The notes under the pieces: model-generated
The model's database searches: none
Told to the model about the DNA's origin: nothing
The model's input: only the letters and a program-made list of their open reading frames with translations
Translations under genes and position numbers: made by a program
Shown here: positions 19,346 to 23,689 of the stretch, piece after piece
Numbering within the stretch: the first letter of the stretch is position 1
Layout: each line of letters starts with the position of its first letter
DNA from: Physocladia obscura
Lineage: Eukaryota > Chytridiomycota > Chytridiomycetes > Chytridiales > Chytriomycetaceae
NCBI GenBank assembly: GCA_027596945.1
Contig: JADGJH010000244.1
Coordinates: 1 to 23,689, forward strand
Length of the DNA stretch: 23,689 nt
Reading direction: 5' to 3'

Positions 19346-20210
19346 GTGATGAATGCCTACATGATATCAAGTTTGCCAATGGTATGACACGTTGAAGGAG
19401 CTAACCGTAACTGTTGCAGGGAATTTGACGTTTGAAAAGCTAACAAAAAAACCACAGCTTCCATTTCTCACTGTTGCCGATTGTAGTGATGGGGCTGACC
19501 ATGCAATTAAATTTTGTGACAAGGACGGCTGCTGTTACTCAATTATTCACTAGCGAGGGAACTGACACTGGTACTGTCTCTCAAATCAGACGTTACTGGG
19601 TACAGAATGGAAACATTTACCAGATTCCACAAGCCACCGTTGCAGGTTTGGTCAACTACAACACCATCACCGAAATGTACTACACTGCGGAACGAACTGT
19701 TTTTTTTAGTACGGAAAGAATTGTTGTTCTTTCGCACGATGTGATGGTAGGCACGGACTGACTTGATTCAACGTACCCGCCAGGAGCTACTCCTGCTGGA
19801 ATTCTTCGCGATCCGTGCCCGTCGTTTAACTGGGCCGCTCTGTTACATTTTCGAACATTAAATTTGGTGAATTGGGATTCATATTGTCAGAAACCACATT
19901 AGTTATGCCAGCCAAATACTGCAACTACTACTACAACTACAACACCCAAACCAACCACCACGACGTCTACTACTGCCACTACCACAATAATAACTACCAA
20001 GCCAACTACTACAATTATCACAACTACCACCAATGCAACTCCAATGATTGCTAGATTTATTGTTTCGTTGGCAACAAGCGCAACCACTACCAACAACTGC
20101 TCATCAAAATGAGGCCAAGTGTGGTGGAATTTACTAGACTGGGCCAATATGCTGAATTTTCTTGACTTGCAGACGGCAAACTGGCAATCCTTATTACTTC
20201 CGGTTTTCCA
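19346..20210 (+). pseudogene. Broken second GH7-CBM1 gene (exon 2 copy)
   Basis: Similarity to the intact GH7 gene begins at its exon 2 boundary (HDIKFANGM) and runs to the end of CBM1 (GNPYY). The first exon with signal peptide is absent; the GH5 gene starts in the opposite direction 278 nt away. Lesions include a frameshift after ANGM, a TGA at 19433 in place of the active-site Trp codon, and AAA at 19436 in place of the acid/base Glu codon. About 26 codons are deleted after CDKDGC, a further deletion removes the LAQLDKAF to WDDN region, and stops and a frameshift interrupt CBM1. The best-preserved part (19530-19700) reads TSEGTDTGTVSQIRRYWVQN. The nucleophile Glu (19421) and Asp (19427) codons survive. 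The Thr linker has drifted toward AAC/TAC-rich repeats. It cannot make an active enzyme. A TATAAA just upstream (19327) may be chance. Confidence 0.9.
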
Positions 20211-20691
20211 GAAACATTCAGGAATAATTGGCCGCCTTAATACCTGTAATAATTAGCGGCGACAAGAAATGCTTTTATTATTATTTTTATTTATTTATTT
20301 ATTTGTTTTTTGTATGTGTTCTTTTTTAGTCAGAATTTTTTTTTTGATGGGATTTAAAAAAAATTTTTTGCTTTATTTCTTTGATTTGCAAGCAATTCAA
20401 ATTGCGCATCTGAATGATCTCTAGTCAGTCTTTTGATTGGCGTGCGGGGCAATCATATTAATGTTGGCATATATAACTGTATTTCTAAAAAAAGCAAATT
20501 TTTTGTCCAAGTACCGTTGAAAGCACACTTACAGGTTCAATTACAGTACACCAAATTTGCTCAATTGTTCTGAGGCTAATGTCAAAATTTTGGTTTTTGT
20601 TTTAAATTCTGGCAAAAACGAACGGAACAAGGCAATCAAAAATTGAGCATGTGACTTTGTCAAAAATTTGCGCAAATCAATTTGAGATTAA
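20211..20691. other. Intergenic region before the MYND gene
   Basis: AT-rich, with a TTTA microsatellite around 20279-20305. It presumably holds the MYND gene promoter. Nothing else is recognised. Confidence 0.5.
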
Positions 20692-21723
20692 ATGAACCAA
20701 AGCACAAACAATGAAAACGGAGGTGGGGCTCCTCCAGCGCAACTTACAACACTGATTTCTATGCAATTGTTTCTACGGCAAGCGTGGATCGAAAATGTCG
20801 CATTGCACGCACAAATCGAAACAAAGTGGCACCAACTCAACGCAGAAACGAGGCGCGCAATCGTCCGAACGGTTGCGCCAAACGTGCCGGAAAGTAGAGA
20901 GAATGCGTTTGTATTTATCGATGGGAAGAATGTCGACATGTCCCAGGTGTTTCACATCTTTTCTTACTTCAATTGTCCTTGTGTTTTTTTTGTGATATTA
21001 TTCATATTATATTGCACCGTGTTAAATTACCTTTTTCAGTTTGCCGCAATGTTTCCAGAGCTTTGCATCGCTGTTTTCACTGCCGGGGACCAGCTATTCA
21101 AGATCCTAACAGGCCTCACGGAAGCGGGAACATTAAGTGCTGTTGCTTCCAAACACCTTGCTGGAATGCGTATGGCAATCGCGCAAGGCGCAATAAACAT
21201 TGATTTCAACGCAATTCCCAATATAAATCCGTCGATTGTTGTTAATATCAGCTCCGACAACACGTTTGGACGTGTTGAACGGCTTCTGCCCAATCAGATT
21301 CTTCAGAACGTGTCCACTCCCGAACACATTATCGAAGAAAACGCAAACATTTTAGACAGAAAGAACAAAGGACTGTCGATTGAAACGTGGGAATTTGAGA
21401 TACTTATTACGCGACTGAAGTTTTTGATTGAGCAGAGCTTTCTCGTTGTCAAAGAGCTTCTAGCAGACAGGGCTGCCGAAAAATTTTGCGTTGAACAAAC
21501 TATGCCCCCAATTGTTGCCACTGTTTCAAAATTCATTTCAACTTCAACAAAAACAATTAAAAATAACCGTGGCTGCTGGTCGTGCGGAAAAGATACTTGC
21601 CCTGATGGTTCGAAATTGCTGATTTGCCTTAGATGCACAGATGCTCGTTATTGTTCTCGAGAGTGCCAAATCAAAGACTGGAAGACTAGTCACAGAGAAT
21701 CTTGCTGTGCCAAATCAAATTAA
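20692..21723 (+). CDS. MYND zinc-finger protein
   Basis: Two exons (20692-20946 and 21040-21723) give 312 residues. The C-terminal MYND finger has all eight Zn ligands: C264, C267, C281, C284, C290, C294, H303 and C307, in CWSCGKD, CLRCTDARYCSREC and WKTSHRESC. MYND fingers bind proline-rich peptides and act in transcriptional or signalling complexes. The first 260 residues are mainly predicted helices and are not recognised as a known domain; no SET domain is present. The N-terminus is Asn/Gly-rich (NQSTNNENGGG). The 93-nt intron is inferred from the pyrimidine-rich acceptor TTTTTCAG and the abrupt hydrophobic insertion without it. Because it is a multiple of three and lacks stops, an unspliced mRNA would encode a 343-residue form with a membrane-like segment in the middle. 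Function is not known. Confidence 0.85.
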   Translation: MNQSTNNENGGGAPPAQLTTLISMQLFLRQAWIENVALHAQIETKWHQLNAETRRAIVRTVAPNVPESRENAFVFIDGKNVDMSQVFHIFSYFNCPCVFFVILFILYCTVLNYLFQFAAMFPELCIAVFTAGDQLFKILTGLTEAGTLSAVASKHLAGMRMAIAQGAINIDFNAIPNINPSIVVNISSDNTFGRVERLLPNQILQNVSTPEHIIEENANILDRKNKGLSIETWEFEILITRLKFLIEQSFLVVKELLADRAAEKFCVEQTMPPIVATVSKFISTSTKTIKNNRGCWSCGKDTCPDGSKLLICLRCTDARYCSRECQIKDWKTSHRESCCAKSN

Positions 21724-21886
21724 CAGGAAAATCAAGAAAATATTTAAAAAAAATATAGTTTTGTTCTTTCTCTGCATTTTTAAAAAAAATTGAAAATACC
21801 TATTAAAAAGCTTAATATCAAGTAAGCGTATCAAGGTTACAAAGATAAAATTGATGAAATGGTTTAATAATTTTATTTGATGGCAT
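21724..21886. other. Short intergenic gap between convergent genes
   Basis: AT-rich sequence between the stop codons of the MYND and UPF0014 genes. A minus AATAAA (21872-21877) lies ten bases past the UPF0014 stop. Confidence 0.5.
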
Positions 21887-22985
21887 TTATGCATTTAAAA
21901 CCAGCGGTCTTCGTTCATCTTCCGTTCCTTCTCGTCTCGAAGAAAAGCATGGGCAAAGACAGTTTGAAATCCCATTAATAAATCTTCCAACACTCCATGG
22001 TCCACTATATTTAACAGGCTTGATAATTCTGTCTAATCTCAATCGGCATTCTGCATCAACACAAACGAATAGGCACACCAAACACGAAGATGTAACAGCC
22101 AAAGAGCTGGCTGCCGTTATCATAAACAAGATAATTTGTTGATATCGCACCGCATCGTCAATATTTGCACCACCAAGAATCTGTCCAGTCATCATTCCTG
22201 GAATTGAAATAAGCCCCATGACACTCATTTGCGTGATTGTCGGCAGTAGTGCAACTTGAATTGCCGCGCGTGCGATTGGATCTATAGCTTCCCAGCGTGA
22301 TGCGCCAAACGACAAATCCATTTCAATGCGGTCTTTGTGGTTTTCGAGTTGCGTGAGACATGAATTTAAGCCCAATGCAATAGTGCTCAGAGAATTTCCA
22401 AGAAGCATGCCGAGGATAGGAATATATTGACGAGCACTGAACCAAGGGTCAGCCTGTATCGCGAAAGCATTGCCTAGTTTGTTTTGCGGGTTAGTTAAAT
22501 TGACTATGCAATCAAAGAGATTTTTTTTTTTTTTTGGTGTGACGCAAACATCATACCCAAAAAGGATGCAACAAAGACGGAAACAACAACGCAAATCCAA
22601 ACAGACGGAAGCATATAATAATGTCTCGCTTTCGTCTTGTTGAAGGTGATTTCAAGTGCGGAGATTGTCGCCATTCCAAGCGACAGACACGACACAAGGA
22701 TCCAGGAATCATTATCGAACACTTCAACCAATAACAAAATTTAATTCAGTTTTTAAACTTCCGTGTCTCATTTGTTTCTTTAATACCTGGTTTCAAAACC
22801 AAGCCGAGAAGATTAAGCTGAACCACACAACGGAAAGCTGCGACAAACAGTTGCGCCGAGATGCCCAGGCCAAGGAATGAGCTAATTCCAGCATTTACGA
22901 GAATCAGCGTAAACCCTATCGCTACATTTGATGTGCTGAGGTGATGCCCGCTGTCTGGAGGTGTCGGGCAAGTTGCATTCAACAT
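21887..22985 (-). CDS. UPF0014 family membrane protein (FetB/ALS3/STAR2-like)
   Basis: Three exons (22985-22787, 22721-22557, 22503-21887; introns 65 and 53 nt) give 326 residues with about seven hydrophobic segments. The family signature is clear: SFGASRWEAIDPIARAAIQ (186-204) then MSVMGLISIPGMMTGQILGG (214-233). Bacterial FetB pairs with the ATPase FetA in iron homeostasis; plant ALS3/STAR2 pairs with STAR1 in aluminium tolerance. By analogy this is the membrane subunit of an ABC-type exporter, in the plasma or vacuolar membrane. No ATPase partner gene is in the window. The N-terminus (MLNATCPTPPDSGHH) precedes the first helix, and a Cys-rich then acidic tail (CLCPCFSSRREGTEDERR) follows the last. 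Substrate is not determinable from sequence. Confidence 0.9.
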
Positions 22986-23244
22986 TATGGAAAAATTTAA
23001 ATAAGTGAAAGAACGAAGGACAAGTATTTAATTTTATAATTTCAATATCCTTCGCCTGGTGAGAATAAAAACCTTATTTTTCCCTTCCGTATAAAACTTT
23101 ATTGGCTGGTTGAATAAAATTAATTACCATGTATATATAAATTTAAATTTGGCTTTGCGTTTTTAATTTGCTCATGCTAGATTGGTCAACAAATCTGTTC
23201 TTCCTCTCGATTGTCTTGAAGGCAGGTAAATGTATCTTTATAAA
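22986..23244. other. Upstream region of the UPF0014 gene
   Basis: AT-rich, with no gene seen. It presumably carries the UPF0014 promoter and the 3' region of the next minus-strand gene. Confidence 0.5.
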
Positions 23245-23652
23245 TCAGCTTATTTTCGCAAAGTTGCTAAATATTTTTGTGAGTGTCTTCCATTTTTGTT
23301 TCATATTTGGGACCAACGAGAATGTAATGAAGTCGACCTCCAATGGCTTCTCAAGTTGAGGAAGAGTTTCAATACTTGGGTCAATCGAACTTTCACACAT
23401 GTTTCCAGAAAGTTTCGGCATTCTCTCGTAGTCAATTCCGACAGTCTGAACGTTTTTCCTTTTTTTCCTTGGAAATTGTCAAAGCGCCTCAGTAAAAAAA
23501 AATCAATAAACAATTTTTGTGAATTTTGTGGCTCAACGAAAAATCAAAAAATCGACGTAAGCAATCAATGCGTCTCGGCATTTTTCGGAATTGCAGCTGC
23601 AGCAGAAACCGTCTTTTTCACCTCCGTAATATTCCCAGGAAGTTCTGCAATA
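23245..23652 (-). CDS. Probable 3' exons of an unrecognised gene running off the right edge
   Basis: Exon 23652-23557 (32 codons) lies between an acceptor (TTATTTTTAG) and a GT donor and reads a Cys-rich stretch, YCRTSWEYYGG then GFCCSCNSEKCRDALIAY. Exon 23445-23245 follows the acceptor AACGTTCAG in the same phase and encodes 66 residues, starting TVGIDYERMPKLSGNMCESS and ending KIFSNFAKIS before TGA. The 111-nt intron between them contains stops. Composition is natural, but the donor (GTCGAT) is weak. On the + strand, a good GTAAGC donor and a stop-free frame over the same bases are a rival reading. No family is recognised. Confidence 0.4.
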
Positions 23653-23689
23653 CTAAAAATAATAAGGAAATAAATGTAAAAACGAGAAG

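Noticed and set aside
1..23689. CRISPR arrays, rRNA or tRNA genes, bacterial operons
   Set aside because: No regularly spaced repeats, rRNA blocks or cloverleaf with recognisable A and B boxes were seen by eye; introns and AATAAA signals show eukaryotic DNA.

Overview
This window is nuclear DNA of a eukaryote. Nearly every recognisable gene is split by short GT-AG introns (46-93 nt). AATAAA-type polyadenylation signals follow most genes, and TATA-like boxes sit about 45-60 nt before several start codons. The DNA is AT-rich with long A and T homopolymers, and many start codons follow an A-run directly. The gene set points to a fungus or fungus-like microbe: a GH7 cellobiohydrolase and a GH5 endoglucanase with C-terminal CBM1 modules on poly-threonine linkers, a Git1/Pho84-type transporter, and a kinase-Sel1 fusion. 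An early-diverging fungus is my best guess, but the sequence alone does not settle the lineage.

Layout. 1-2200: no secure gene; a possible partial exon at the left edge, a diverged 90-nt direct repeat and a hairpin. 2261-2564 (-): a small secreted eight-cysteine protein in two exons, with no recognised family. 4063-5788 (+): a 12-helix MFS transporter of the glycerophosphodiester/phosphate type, five exons. 6270-6543 (-): a probable but unrecognised gene, divergent from ACMSD. 6818-8028 (+): ACMSD, the decarboxylase at the kynurenine/picolinate branch point, with metal ligands intact. 8388-9400: a decayed transposase fragment, then a GC-rich stretch of unresolved origin. 9482-11793 (+): a protein-kinase-like domain with a broken HRD motif fused to about eleven Sel1 repeats. 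12945-13731 (-): a PAN/Apple-like domain joined to a Cys-rich domain of unknown function, with no visible signal peptide.

15368-20210 is a cellulase cluster. A GH7 cellobiohydrolase (+) and a GH5 endoglucanase (-) lie tail to tail, with strongly similar CBM1 coding ends forming an inverted repeat. A broken second GH7 copy (+) sits head to head with the GH5 gene. It has lost its first exon, carries stops and frameshifts, and its acid/base Glu codon is now Lys. The working enzymes would complement each other on cellulose: the endoglucanase cuts internally, the cellobiohydrolase works from chain ends, and CBM1 anchors both.

Right end: 20692-21723 (+) a MYND zinc-finger protein; 21887-22985 (-) a UPF0014/FetB/ALS3-like membrane protein; 23245-23652 (-) probable 3' exons of an unrecognised gene running off the window. 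No rRNA, tRNA or CRISPR array was recognised. No single novel system stands out. The most novel-looking items are the small secreted Cys-rich gene, the PAN-plus-unknown-domain gene and the pseudokinase-Sel1 fusion.
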